DNA from: Flavobacterium sp. WV_118_3
GTDB taxonomy: Bacteria > Bacteroidota > Bacteroidia > Flavobacteriales > Flavobacteriaceae
NCBI RefSeq assembly: GCF_039778605.1
Contig: NZ_CP156060.1
Location: 1,178,001-1,242,000 of the forward strand
Direction: 5' to 3'
Length of the DNA stretch: 64,000 bases
In this document: positions 18,122-27,290 of the stretch, piece by piece
Position numbering within the stretch: the stretch's first letter is position 1
Layout: every line of letters starts with the position of its first letter
Notes under the pieces: generated by a model
Told to the model about the DNA's origin: nothing
Seen by the model: the letters and a program-made list of their open reading frames with translations, nothing else
The model's database searches: none
Made by a program: the position numbers and the translations under genes

Positions 18122-20632
18122 ATGAAAATACAAAAAGAGCCCGGCAAACACGATATCTTAATACATATTGATTCAAGCGATATAAAGGACGGTGTACTTT
18201 ATTTACCGAAAAATGTAGTACTGATAGGGGATGGGGTGATTCAAAATCAACCGGATCTTGTTACCGTTATAGCACCCGGATTGAGTTTTATCCAAAATGG
18301 AAATTTCAGATTTTGCAACGCGCTAACCCGCGTGGAGGCTCCGGAACTATTGTCGATATATAGCGATACTTTCTATGAATGTAATGCGTTAACGACCTTG
18401 GTGGCTCCCCAACTAAGGTCTATGTGGGACAGAAATTTTAACCAATGTAGTAGCTTAACGAGTGTTGAAGTTCCCGAGTTGTATACCATGAGAAGTAAAA
18501 ACTTCTACAATTGTAAAGCGCTAATCGGTTTCGAAGCACCTAAGCTGGAGAATATCGGAAACAAAAACTTCTACAATTGTAAAGCACTAACCCATTTCGT
18601 AGCTACTATTATAGGAAACATGGGAGATAAAAACTTCTACGAATGTGATGTCTTAACCCGCCTGGAGATTCCGATTTTGGATGAAATTGGGAACAAAAAT
18701 TTCTACCAATGTAAGGCACTAACCGACTTTGAAGCGCCCGAACTGACTTCTATCGGAGACTTCAATTTTGGGCTTTGTACCGAACTAACCGGGATTGAAT
18801 TACCCAAGCTAGAAGGTATCGGAAACGATAATTTCGATCGATGTGAAGTGCTAAGCGACTTTGTTGCTCCGGTACTAACGGCTTTCGGAAATGACAATTT
18901 TTACGGTTGTAAAAGCCTAACCCGTTTCGAAGCTCCGATGCTGACGGTTATCGAAAACAAAAATTTTAGATTCTGTAAGACGCTAACGCGCTTTATAGCT
19001 CCTTTGCTGACGATCATCGGGGATCGTAATTTTTACGAATGCGGGTTCAGTAGTTTCGAAGCTCCTGCGTTGACGACCATCGGAAACAAAAATTTCTACG
19101 AATGTAATGCGTTAATTGATTTTGAGGCGCCAATGCTAACGATTATCGGAGATAAAAATTTCTATGAGTGTAACACATTAACGGGCTTTAAAGTCCCTCT
19201 TTTGACTTCAATTGGGGATAAAAACTGCTATGAATGTAATGCATTAACCGATTTTAAAGCTCCGATGCTAGCTACTATCGGAAATAAAAATTTCTATGAG
19301 TGTCACATGCTGATGAACTTTAAAACTCCTGTATTGACAGCTATCGGAGATAATAATTTTTACCAGTGTAATGCATTAATCGGATTCGACAATCCTACAC
19401 TGACGACTATCGGAAATGGCAATTTTAGATATTGTAATGTTTTAGCCAATTTCGAAGCTTCTGAGTTGACTTCCATCGGAAACAAAAATTTCTATGAATG
19501 TGACGCATTAATTGGCTTTAAGGCACCTGTGTTGCCCTCAATCGGAAAAAACAATTTTCAATTTTGTCGGTCACTTACCTTTTTTAAGGCTCCCATACTA
19601 ACGTCTATTGGAAGCACCAATTTTATGTCTTGTAGCGTGCTAACTAGTTTCGAGGCTCCGATGCTGAAGACGATGCGAAATTACAATTTCGACGATTGTG
19701 ATGCGCTAACCCATTTCCAGGCGCCCGCGTTGGTTGCTATGGGGAATCTGAATTTTAACAATTGTTTGACACTATGTCACTTAGAGGTTCCTATGCTAAG
19801 CACTATTGGAGACACCAATTTCTTCCGATCGAATAGTTTTACCCACTTAGAGATTCCTGCGTTGACGGCTATGGGAAAAGAGAATTTTAGAAGATGCGAT
19901 CTGCTGGTCAACTTCAAGGCGCCCGTGCTATTGGCTATGGAGGGAAGCAATTTTAAAGAATGTGACGCTTTAACGCGTTTCGAGGCTCCGATATTGACTT
20001 CAATTGGGGATAAAAATTTTAATGAGTGTAAGGTACTAATCAATGTCGAGACTCCTGTGCTCACTACTATCGGAGAAGACAATTTTTACAGGTGTTACGC
20101 GCTAACCGGTTTTGAAGCTCCGATGTTAACCGCTATCGGATATGACAATTTTAGATTTTGTAGCACGTTAACTGACGTACAATTTGGACAACATCGATAT
20201 GCTGTAAAATCGGTAGATGGATTATTAACCATTATCGAAAAATCCAAAACTTTAAATGGAATAGAGATCCATAGTGGTTCTATTTTTAATGAATGTATTG
20301 ACGGCGTTCCGGATTTATCCGAAACATTTTTAGTCGGAAAAGACGGTTTTTTTGCCCATGGCGAAACGGTAAAAAAAGCGATGGAAGATTTACAGTTTAA
20401 AATTATAGCCAAAAAAATAAAAAAAGAACCGATCCACGAAGAAACCGTGATAACGGAGGCGTATTACAAAACCATTACCGGCGCTTGCACACAAGGAGTT
20501 AAACTATGGCGGGAGCAAAACAATATTACCGAGGAATCGTTTACAGCAAAAGAATTGTTACCGATTCTCGAAAAAACAAATGCTTATGGATTGGAGAGGT
20601 TCAAAGCATTACTCACTTTTGAGATTAGCTAG
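18122..20632 (+). CDS. Giant BspA-like leucine-rich-repeat protein, copy 1
   Basis: 836 residues. The N-terminal cap (IDSSDIKDGVLYLPKNV) is followed by 29 tandem 22-residue repeats of the form CxALTxFEAPxLTxIGxxNFY. This matches the BspA/TpLRR (LRR_5) consensus, with AP in place of IP and NF in place of AF. A conserved non-repeat segment (TIIEKSKTLNGIEIHSG, then GFFAHGETVKKAMEDLQFKI) and a helical C-terminal tail (AYYKTITGACTQGVKLWREQ to the end) close the protein. No signal peptide or membrane helix is visible, which is unusual for BspA-type LRRs, normally surface proteins. It is the first of four paralogues. The function is unknown; a binding role is inferred only from the LRR fold. Confidence 0.85.
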   Translation: MKIQKEPGKHDILIHIDSSDIKDGVLYLPKNVVLIGDGVIQNQPDLVTVIAPGLSFIQNGNFRFCNALTRVEAPELLSIYSDTFYECNALTTLVAPQLRSMWDRNFNQCSSLTSVEVPELYTMRSKNFYNCKALIGFEAPKLENIGNKNFYNCKALTHFVATIIGNMGDKNFYECDVLTRLEIPILDEIGNKNFYQCKALTDFEAPELTSIGDFNFGLCTELTGIELPKLEGIGNDNFDRCEVLSDFVAPVLTAFGNDNFYGCKSLTRFEAPMLTVIENKNFRFCKTLTRFIAPLLTIIGDRNFYECGFSSFEAPALTTIGNKNFYECNALIDFEAPMLTIIGDKNFYECNTLTGFKVPLLTSIGDKNCYECNALTDFKAPMLATIGNKNFYECHMLMNFKTPVLTAIGDNNFYQCNALIGFDNPTLTTIGNGNFRYCNVLANFEASELTSIGNKNFYECDALIGFKAPVLPSIGKNNFQFCRSLTFFKAPILTSIGSTNFMSCSVLTSFEAPMLKTMRNYNFDDCDALTHFQAPALVAMGNLNFNNCLTLCHLEVPMLSTIGDTNFFRSNSFTHLEIPALTAMGKENFRRCDLLVNFKAPVLLAMEGSNFKECDALTRFEAPILTSIGDKNFNECKVLINVETPVLTTIGEDNFYRCYALTGFEAPMLTAIGYDNFRFCSTLTDVQFGQHRYAVKSVDGLLTIIEKSKTLNGIEIHSGSIFNECIDGVPDLSETFLVGKDGFFAHGETVKKAMEDLQFKIIAKKIKKEPIHEETVITEAYYKTITGACTQGVKLWREQNNITEESFTAKELLPILEKTNAYGLERFKALLTFEIS

Positions 20633-20664
20633 AATCGTTACAACACTTTTTTTCATTCGTTATT

Positions 20665-21972
20665 ATGGAAATACAAAACAACAGATTACTAAGCATTGAT
20701 TCAAGCGATATAAAAGACGGTGTACTTTATTTACCGGAATCGGTAGTAATACTAGGGGATTGGGTGATTAAAGATGAGCCTGGTCTTGTTACAGTTGTCG
20801 CGCCCGGATTGACTACTATTGAAAATGAAAATTTCCTCGAATGTAAAGCGCTAACACATTTCGAAGCACCCATGCTGAAAACTATTGGAGGCTATAACTT
20901 CAGATTTTGCAATGGTTTGACCCGCTTCGAGGCTCCCGTTTTGACTTCTATTGGGGATGGAAATTTCTATCAATGTAATGCGTTAATGCATTTCGAGGCT
21001 CCTTTGCTGGCTACTATCGAAAGCTATAATTTTGATCATTGTAATGCATTAACCCATTTTAAAGCTCCTGCGCTAAATGTTATCAATTACTCTAATTTTC
21101 AATTTTGTAATGCGCTAATCGACTTTGTGGCTCCTGTACTGACTTTAATTGGATACAGTAATTTTGAAGAATGCAATGCGCTAGCCCGCTTCGAGGCTCC
21201 CGTGCTGACAGAGATAAGAGAGTTGAATTTTAGAACCTGTAAAGCACTGACCAACTTTATAGTCCCTATGCTGACTGCAATTGACGACGATAATTTCTAC
21301 AAATGCGAGGCGCTTACCGATTTCGAAGCTCCCATGCTGACTTCTATCGGGCATGATAATTTTGCTTTCTGTATTACATTACAGCACTTTAAGACTCCTA
21401 TGCTCACGGCTATCGGGCGGGATAATTTTTTCGCTTGCGCGCTAACCCATTTTGAGGTACCGGAGCTAACTATTATGGAAACCGGAAATTTTGAAGAATG
21501 TGATGCCCTGACCAATGTACGATTAGGCAAGTATAATTATACTGTAAAATCAGCAGATAGAGTACTAACCATTATTGAAAAGACAAAAAAACGAAATGAA
21601 ATACGAATCCATACCGGGTTTATTCTTAATAGCTATAATGGAGGAGCCCCATATTTATCAGAAACCGTTTTAGTTGAAAAAGACGGCTTTTTTGCCCATG
21701 GCGAAACGGTCAAAAAGGCAATGGAAGATTTACAGTTTAAAATCGCAGTCGAAAAAATAAAAAAAGAACCGATCTACGAAGATACCTTGATAACGGAGAC
21801 GTATTATAGAACGGTTACCGGTGCCTGCGAACAGGGAATCAAAAACTGGCGGGAAGAAAATAATATTACCGTGGAATCACTCACCGCAAAAGAACTGTTA
21901 CCGATTCTCGAAAAAACGAATGCTTATGGAATGGAACAATTCAAAGCATTAATCACTTTTGAAAGCATTTAG
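20665..21972 (+). CDS. BspA-like leucine-rich-repeat protein, copy 2
   Basis: 435 residues with the same architecture as copy 1: cap LLSIDSSDIKDGVLYLPESV, 11 repeats of 22 residues, the TIIEKTKKRNEIRIHTG segment, DGFFAHGETVKKAMEDLQFK, and the full helical tail ending in LLPILEKTNAYGMEQFKALI. It begins 32 nt after copy 1 on the same strand. No signal peptide is seen. Compared with copy 1 it has lost or never gained 18 repeats. Confidence 0.85.
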   Translation: MEIQNNRLLSIDSSDIKDGVLYLPESVVILGDWVIKDEPGLVTVVAPGLTTIENENFLECKALTHFEAPMLKTIGGYNFRFCNGLTRFEAPVLTSIGDGNFYQCNALMHFEAPLLATIESYNFDHCNALTHFKAPALNVINYSNFQFCNALIDFVAPVLTLIGYSNFEECNALARFEAPVLTEIRELNFRTCKALTNFIVPMLTAIDDDNFYKCEALTDFEAPMLTSIGHDNFAFCITLQHFKTPMLTAIGRDNFFACALTHFEVPELTIMETGNFEECDALTNVRLGKYNYTVKSADRVLTIIEKTKKRNEIRIHTGFILNSYNGGAPYLSETVLVEKDGFFAHGETVKKAMEDLQFKIAVEKIKKEPIYEDTLITETYYRTVTGACEQGIKNWREENNITVESLTAKELLPILEKTNAYGMEQFKALITFESI

Positions 21973-21990
21973 AATAGTTATAACGGAATT

Positions 21991-23220
21991 ATGGAAATAC
22001 AATATGGCATCTTAAAAAAAATTGATTCAGGGGATATACAAGACGGCGTACTTTATTTACCGGAGTCGATACTATCAATAGGAGAAGCGGTTATTCAAAA
22101 TCAGCCGGAACTGGTTACAGTTGTTGCACCCGGATTAATGGCTCTCAAAAGTAAAAATTGTTACCAATGTCAGGCGCTAACCCGTTTTGTAGCGCCGCTG
22201 TTGGAGACTATCGGAAACGATAATTTCTATGAGTGTAGTGCGCTAACGAATTTTGTAGCGCCACTGTTGGAGACTATCGGAAACAGAAATTTCTATGAAT
22301 GTAGTGCGCTTACCGACTTCGAAGCGCCTAGATTAACGACTATTGGAACGTATAATTTCTATAAATGTAATGCGCTAACCGGGTTCGAATCACCCATGCT
22401 AACGTCTGTAGAACACCATATTTTTAGAGAATGTAACGCCTTGATTCACTTTAGCGCTCCGGTTTTGACGACTATCGGAAGTGACAATTTTGGTTTTTGT
22501 AAGGCGTTAATTTCCTTCGAAGCGCCTATGTTGATTTCTATGCGAAACGATAATTTTTATTCCTGTGATGCATTAACCGATCTCGTGATTCCTATGTTGA
22601 TTGACATGGGAAACAAAAATTTTTACGAATGTGACGCGCTAATTCATTTCGAAGCTCCTACGCTGACGGACATGAGTGACTTTAATTTTTGGTATTGTGA
22701 TGCACTAATCCATTTTAAAACTCCTGAACTGAAATGGATTAGAGACGACAATTTTAAAGAATGCAGAGCATTAACCCATTTTGAAGCGCCTATGTTGACT
22801 ACTATAGGGGATTTTAATTTTAGGTATTGTGACGCGCTAACAAACTTTAAAGCTCCCGAACTAGTCCTGCTTGGAGACGATAATTTTATAAAATGCGATG
22901 CGCTAACCCGTTTCGAGGCTCCCGAACTAATCACAATCGGAGACTACAATTTTAGGGCTTGTGATGTGTTAACCGAAGTACAGTTTGGACAATATCAATA
23001 TGCCGTAAAATCAGCGGATGGATTATTGACGATTATAGAAAATTCTAAAACCGTAAATGGAATAGAAATTCATAGCGGGTATATTTTTAATGATTGTAAT
23101 GAAGGCGTTCCCGATTTGTCTGAAACATTTTTAGTTGAAAAAGACGGCTTTTTTGCTCATGGCGAAACGGTAGAAAAAGCAATGGAAGCGTTAGAATTTA
23201 AAAGGGCAGCGAAACCATAA
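21991..23220 (+). CDS. BspA-like leucine-rich-repeat protein, copy 3 (C-terminally truncated)
   Basis: 409 residues: cap IDSGDIQDGVLYLPESIL, 13 repeats, then TIIENSKTVNGIEIHSG and GFFAHGETVEKAMEALEFKR. The reading frame stops at KRAAKP, before the helical tail that copies 1 and 2 have. DNA just after the stop still resembles that tail (see 23218-23270). It begins 18 nt after copy 2. Confidence 0.85.
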   Translation: MEIQYGILKKIDSGDIQDGVLYLPESILSIGEAVIQNQPELVTVVAPGLMALKSKNCYQCQALTRFVAPLLETIGNDNFYECSALTNFVAPLLETIGNRNFYECSALTDFEAPRLTTIGTYNFYKCNALTGFESPMLTSVEHHIFRECNALIHFSAPVLTTIGSDNFGFCKALISFEAPMLISMRNDNFYSCDALTDLVIPMLIDMGNKNFYECDALIHFEAPTLTDMSDFNFWYCDALIHFKTPELKWIRDDNFKECRALTHFEAPMLTTIGDFNFRYCDALTNFKAPELVLLGDDNFIKCDALTRFEAPELITIGDYNFRACDVLTEVQFGQYQYAVKSADGLLTIIENSKTVNGIEIHSGYIFNDCNEGVPDLSETFLVEKDGFFAHGETVEKAMEALEFKRAAKP

Positions 23221-23270
23221 AAAGAACCAATTCATGAAATATTATAAAACGGTTACTACATTATAACAGA
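23218..23270 (+). pseudogene. Decayed remnant of the LRR C-terminal tail
   Basis: Immediately after the stop of copy 3, the sequence still reads in frame as KEPIHE and then, a few codons on, YYKTVT. Copy 1 has KKEPIHEETVITEAYYKTIT at the matching point. An internal deletion and a new stop codon have removed the tail. The similarity is short but collinear with both intact copies. Confidence 0.65.
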
Positions 23271-23305
23271 TTCAACGATTGTTTACCAGATAAAAACACT
23301 TTTTT

Positions 23306-24205
23306 ATGAAAATACAAAAAAACAAATTAATAAGTATTGATTCAGACGATATAAAGGATGGCGTACTTTATTTACCGGAATCGGTAGAAAAAATAGCCGA
23401 TGGGGCGATTCAATATCCAGAGGAACAACTGGTTAAAGTTGTCGCACCGGGATTACTTTCTATTGGAAACGATAATTTCCACGAATGTGAGGAACTAACC
23501 CATTTCGAAGCCCCTTTGTTGAAGTCTATTGGAGACTTAAATTTTATGACTTGTAATGAGCTGATAAGCTTTGAGGCACCTTTGCTGACTTCCATTGGAT
23601 TCGACAATTTCAACGAATGCAATGAATTACTCCGTTTTGTGGCTCCAGTGCTGACAGATTTTGCAGGGAATAATTTTAGATATTGTAACGCATTAATCGA
23701 ATTTGAAGCACCCATACTGACGTCTATTGGTGATGAAAATTTCAATGGCTGTGATGCGTTAACCCGCTTCGAGGCTCCTTTGTTAACGTATATCGGAGAT
23801 GAAAACTTTAACGATTGTAATATGCTAACCGACTTTGAAATTCCCAAGCTGACGTCGATAGGTAGTGGCAATTTTAGATATTGTGATGCGTTACTTCGTT
23901 TTGAGGCTCCAAAAGTGACTTCAGTTGGAAAGGATAATTTTCAGAAATGTGATGTACTAACCAGCGTACGATTCGGTGCGCATCAATACACTGTAAAATC
24001 AGCGAATGGAATGTTAACCATTATTGAGAAGTCCGAATCTTCAGATGGACTATTAATCCACACCGGGTTTATTTTTAATAACTGTAAAGGCGGTGTTCCC
24101 AATCTATCCGAAACTGTTTTAATTGAAAAAGAGGATCTTTCGGCACATGGCGAAACGGTAGAAAAAGCAATGGAAGCGTTAGAATATAAAATTTCAATTC
24201 AATAA
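23306..24205 (+). CDS. BspA-like leucine-rich-repeat protein, copy 4
   Basis: 299 residues: cap ISIDSDDIKDGVLYLPESV, 8 repeats of 22 residues, TIIEKSESSDGLLIHTG and LSAHGETVEKAMEALEYKI, then an immediate stop. The helical tail is missing and, unlike copy 3, no remnant is recognisable downstream. It is the shortest of the four and lies 85 nt after copy 3. Confidence 0.85.
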   Translation: MKIQKNKLISIDSDDIKDGVLYLPESVEKIADGAIQYPEEQLVKVVAPGLLSIGNDNFHECEELTHFEAPLLKSIGDLNFMTCNELISFEAPLLTSIGFDNFNECNELLRFVAPVLTDFAGNNFRYCNALIEFEAPILTSIGDENFNGCDALTRFEAPLLTYIGDENFNDCNMLTDFEIPKLTSIGSGNFRYCDALLRFEAPKVTSVGKDNFQKCDVLTSVRFGAHQYTVKSANGMLTIIEKSESSDGLLIHTGFIFNNCKGGVPNLSETVLIEKEDLSAHGETVEKAMEALEYKISIQ

Positions 24206-24316
24206 ACAAAAAGGACTGAAAAAAGCAATTTACAGGTTTGTTTCTTACATATTGCCTTATTGTATTTTTTTTATAAGGTATAAAATAGGGCAAAATACCC
24301 TAAATAAGGGTAAGCA

Positions 24317-24359
24317 GTTATTATTTAATTGGTTATTTTTAAAAATCATAAATAATAAC
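24317..24359 (+). promoter_or_regulatory. Inverted repeat upstream of the RiPP precursor gene
   Basis: GTTATTATTT at 24317-24326 and AAATAATAAC at 24350-24359 are perfect 10-bp inverted repeats. They are separated by 23 nt and end 16 nt before the precursor ATG. A further CCCT/AGGG pair occurs at 24298-24310. The element could be an operator or an mRNA hairpin masking the start; neither is shown. Confidence 0.45.
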
Positions 24360-24375
24360 CCTAAAAAAGTATATA

Positions 24376-24591
24376 ATGAAAAAGCTTAACCTTAAAAAGA
24401 AAGTAGTTTCTGTGTTAACCGATAGTGAAAAAAGCGCTATTAATGGTGGTGGAGTAGGTCCGGCATTACCTTTTACCTATACCCAATCGGTAATGATTTG
24501 TATTGACCCGATGGGACCACCGGAACTTACCCGAGCTGTTGGTTGTGAAGTTCCGCTGCTAACCAAAGATTGTCCTCCTTTAGAACCATAA
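24376..24591 (+). CDS. Double-glycine-leader RiPP precursor (class I lanthipeptide-like)
   Basis: A 71-residue peptide. The leader MKKLNLKKKVVSVLTDSEKS is followed by AINGGG (Gly24-Gly26), the pattern of Bacteroidota GG-type natural-product precursors. The core of about 45 residues has Cys42, Cys57 and Cys66 plus several Thr and one Ser, as needed for lanthionine or disulfide formation. No LanB/LanC-type enzyme, radical SAM protein or peptidase-ABC exporter occurs in the window, so the precursor looks orphan. A strong terminator follows, indicating a monocistronic gene. Whether it is modified, exported or simply a cryptic gene is unknown. Confidence 0.78.
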   Translation: MKKLNLKKKVVSVLTDSEKSAINGGGVGPALPFTYTQSVMICIDPMGPPELTRAVGCEVPLLTKDCPPLEP

Positions 24592-24625
24592 AAACAAAGC
24601 TTACAATCTGCCATTGTAAGATGAC

Positions 24626-24662
24626 AAAAACACCCTGTTGGTTTAACCACAGGGTGTTTTTT
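24626..24662 (+). terminator. Terminator after the RiPP precursor
   Basis: ACACCCTG pairs with CAGGGTGT, with an inner TGGTT/AACCA stem, followed by T6. A second small hairpin, TTACAAT/ATTGTAA, precedes it at 24601-24619. Confidence 0.85.
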
Positions 24663-24827
24663 ATTTATATTAGTAAACGGCTAATTGATATCGAAGAAAA
24701 AAGAATTAAAAAAGTTTATTGAAAGAATAGCATTACATTTATAAAAAAATAGCATTCATATTAAAAGCAGATTGCTTATGTATTTTATGTTACCAATCGG
24801 ATAAACAATTAAAAATAAAAGAAACAG

Positions 24828-25424
24828 ATGCATCATATACCGCGATATGATTTTAGAATTGGATACGTTAAGGAAGCAGATCAGGGAGATTATACGAAAA
24901 AATTAGCAAAAGGAATTTTTACCTTGTTATTAAATCACTTTGTAGACGTTCGATTTATTCCTCATATTGAAAATATTGATGATGTAATAGATGAATATAC
25001 CTATGACGATACGACCATTCAAGGGGTTCGGATGGCTTGTTTGTTTGCAAGTAAATATGTGGTTACACCCTCCGATGCTAATGAAGGAAAAAATAGAATC
25101 ATTAGTAAGGCGGTTATTGCAAAGCAATATGGTGTTGCCATAGAAAACATTGCGTCTGAAATTATCGTATTCTATGTTTCCGTTAAAACATATAAAAAAT
25201 ACATTCGAGAAGTCAGAAATATATTTTATACCGATAAATACGGTGATTATACGAATGTATTTTATAGACAAAACGCTTTTATGGAAGATTTAAAAAAAGA
25301 ATACAAATTAGCGGTGTTTTTAGAAAACAGGATTATTAATTCCTCTTATTTCTCAGACGATGCGTTGGCTTATTTAAAAAGACAGCGCGATAAAGAGGGA
25401 AATGTGGTTCCTATGGAGGATTAA
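24828..25424 (+). CDS. Hypothetical protein
   Basis: 198 residues, no signal peptide and no membrane segment. I do not recognise a family. Visible features are a YDFRIGYVKEADQGDYTKKL N-terminus, an alpha/beta pattern in the first 110 residues, and a charged helical C-terminus (ALAYLKRQRDKEGNV). It starts the run of small unassigned genes after the RiPP terminator and is followed closely by a membrane-anchored small protein. Confidence 0.7.
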   Translation: MHHIPRYDFRIGYVKEADQGDYTKKLAKGIFTLLLNHFVDVRFIPHIENIDDVIDEYTYDDTTIQGVRMACLFASKYVVTPSDANEGKNRIISKAVIAKQYGVAIENIASEIIVFYVSVKTYKKYIREVRNIFYTDKYGDYTNVFYRQNAFMEDLKKEYKLAVFLENRIINSSYFSDDALAYLKRQRDKEGNVVPMED

Positions 25425-25456
25425 ATTTGTTATACGAAAACAGGAATATAAGACTT

Positions 25457-25921
25457 ATGAAAATAATTGAATTAAACGAAATTCAAAGCACATCGGAAAA
25501 CAGCAAACTCTTTTCGCTTTATACACAATTTCAAAAATTGCTGGAAGAATTACGAAAAAAGGAATTACCCGATACGCTAATCGAAGCCATCAACCTGGAC
25601 ATCGAAGCGCTCAATGCAACTACTGTACCGGATCATGAATTCCGAAAGTTGCTAAAAGAAAAGCAGACAAAAATTGTGCGTGTGGTTGAAAAAAAAGTAA
25701 AAATTGTACCCCAAAAATATTATATGACCACTTGGTTGGCCATTGGAATGTCGGCTTTTGGAATACCACTCGGAACAGTATTAGGATTGAGTTTGGGCAA
25801 TATGGGCTTGTTGGGAATCGGACTTCCTATTGGTATGGCAATCGGAATTGCGGTGGGTACCAATATGGATAAAAAAGCACTACAGGAAGGGCGGCAATTG
25901 GACGTGGTTATAAAGTATTAA
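25457..25921 (+). CDS. Small protein with glycine-zipper membrane segments
   Basis: 154 residues from the ATG at 25457. A TTG 10 codons upstream is less likely because it lies 2 nt after the previous stop and adds no conserved sequence. Residues ~1-80 are soluble and coiled-coil-like (KLFSLYTQFQKLLEELRKKE). Residues ~95-140 form two glycine-rich hydrophobic helices (AIGMSAFGIPLGTVLGLSLG and GIGLPIGMAIGIAVGTNM). The G-x3-G spacing recalls glycine-zipper membrane proteins. The function is unknown. Confidence 0.7.
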   Translation: MKIIELNEIQSTSENSKLFSLYTQFQKLLEELRKKELPDTLIEAINLDIEALNATTVPDHEFRKLLKEKQTKIVRVVEKKVKIVPQKYYMTTWLAIGMSAFGIPLGTVLGLSLGNMGLLGIGLPIGMAIGIAVGTNMDKKALQEGRQLDVVIKY

Positions 25922-26216
25922 ATCGGTTTAATACGATTAGAATTCTTACAAAAAGATTTATTTTCGTAACATTTGTACGCGTTTTTATGTAATACGTTAA
26001 TTTGGGTTGTGTATAAATACTTATTTTGTTAATTTAGTTTGTATAGTACTTGAAAAATGATTTAAGTTTGACGAATTAAACAACTCAAAAAACAACCAGC
26101 CACCAAAAAATATAGAAACGGGAAGTATCGTGTGTAACGCAATAACAATAGTACCCGATCCAAAAACGTACCACCCGAAAAATTGCATGACAATACCGTA
26201 AAACCTACGATACGTT
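25922..26216. other. Intergenic region without a recognisable gene
   Basis: AT-rich spacer with no supported reading frame. It contains a short inverted repeat, GTATCGT (26125-26131) and ACGATAC (26207-26213). No clear TAnnTTTG promoter or T-run hairpin was found. Confidence 0.5.
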
Positions 26217-26265
26217 GTTGTCTTCAGACGTTTTTATTTTTTGCAATGGCACTAACAATTAACTG
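26217..26265 (+). repeat. Upstream element shared with 33085-33130, copy 1
   Basis: GTTGTCTTCAGACGTTTTTA, then GCAATGGCACTAAC, lies directly before the start codon at 26270. It closely resembles the segment before the gene at 33141 (GTTGTCTGAAAACGTCTTTA, then GCAATCGCAATCAAC). This may be a shared untranslated region or a small dispersed repeat. Confidence 0.45.
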
Positions 26266-26269
26266 ATTT

Positions 26270-26605
26270 ATGCCCCACAAATCAATTAAAGAAAAATTAG
26301 TGCAGCTACGTAAAGAACCCAAATTTACTATGCCGCTTTCCATTTATTATCCGGGTTTGGATAATGAAATGGTACGAGTCGAACTCAGTAAAATCATCGA
26401 CCGAAGTATTTTCGAAATTTATTCAAAAATAGAACAAGGACTTGACCGCCTGATGTTACTGGATATCCTCCATAACACCATGGAAAAATTCAAATGTTTT
26501 CATCTCAATGACAACGATTTTATTTATATCCGGCAATACCTAAACCGGATTATTCTTATCGTAGAATGGGATTGTAGTCCCAACGATCTTCAAAACCTTA
26601 TTTAA
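26270..26605 (+). CDS. Hypothetical protein
   Basis: 111 residues, soluble, with alternating charged helices and a C-terminal YLNRIILIVEWDCSPNDLQN segment. No confident family. The gene ends 10 nt before the next one, which suggests cotranscription. The size and setting fit a small immunity-type protein, but that is only inference. Confidence 0.65.
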   Translation: MPHKSIKEKLVQLRKEPKFTMPLSIYYPGLDNEMVRVELSKIIDRSIFEIYSKIEQGLDRLMLLDILHNTMEKFKCFHLNDNDFIYIRQYLNRIILIVEWDCSPNDLQNLI

Positions 26606-26615
26606 AACACATAGT

Positions 26616-27254
26616 ATGGACAACGATTTTAAGCAAGTATACGGCCAGAGTGGCAGTGAGCTTCAGGACCAAAACGAATTAAACCAAATACTGGCGGGTG
26701 AAGGTGGCAAACTTTATCCCGTTTTACGAAATGGTGACTGGATCGGTATACAAAACGGTGCCTTGTTTACACCTTTAATCGGAACGTTTGAAAACCCTAA
26801 AATTGTCATCGCATTAGCGCATGATATGCCAAATAATTTAGTTTACGTTCCTTATAAAACAGGGACGCATTATGAGGAGCTTAACAAGATGTACGACGAA
26901 GCACAAGCAAATCTGGAAGCCATAAAAGTTCCGTATGAAGTATTCCAATACAACGACCATTTTGAAGTGAATGCCTGCGGACATGAGTTTAGCAGTGAAT
27001 TTTTATTACACAAGCCATTTCTTAACGAATTGCACACCCTATTAAAATCGGATGAGATATTAGTAGCCGTTCCAAGACGGGGTTACTTTAAAGCGATTGC
27101 AAGCAATACATCAAGAGATTTATATAACGGTTTTATCGAAGAGTATGAATTTGCATTCCATAATGACGCCAGTGAAAAGCCGCAAATTACCAATGGTGTT
27201 TTTGTAATAAAAGACAGTGTTATAGTACAACGCGGAGAACTGGAAAAATACTAA
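26616..27254 (+). CDS. Hypothetical protein
   Basis: 212 residues, soluble, mixed alpha/beta. Recognisable segments include KLYPVLRNGDWIGIQNGA, KIVIALAHDMPNNLVYVPYK and DEILVAVPRRGYFKAIAS. I do not know the family with confidence. It is the second gene of a pair with 26270-26605 and ends at a strong terminator. Confidence 0.68.
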   Translation: MDNDFKQVYGQSGSELQDQNELNQILAGEGGKLYPVLRNGDWIGIQNGALFTPLIGTFENPKIVIALAHDMPNNLVYVPYKTGTHYEELNKMYDEAQANLEAIKVPYEVFQYNDHFEVNACGHEFSSEFLLHKPFLNELHTLLKSDEILVAVPRRGYFKAIASNTSRDLYNGFIEEYEFAFHNDASEKPQITNGVFVIKDSVIVQRGELEKY

Positions 27255-27290
27255 ACCGAATAAAGCTATTATTTTAAAGCATATTATAAA

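Noticed and set aside
18122..24205. CRISPR array or satellite DNA suggested by 66-bp periodicity
   Set aside because: The repeats are in frame, vary at synonymous and variable codons, and encode a coherent LRR consensus; there are no conserved repeats with unique spacers.
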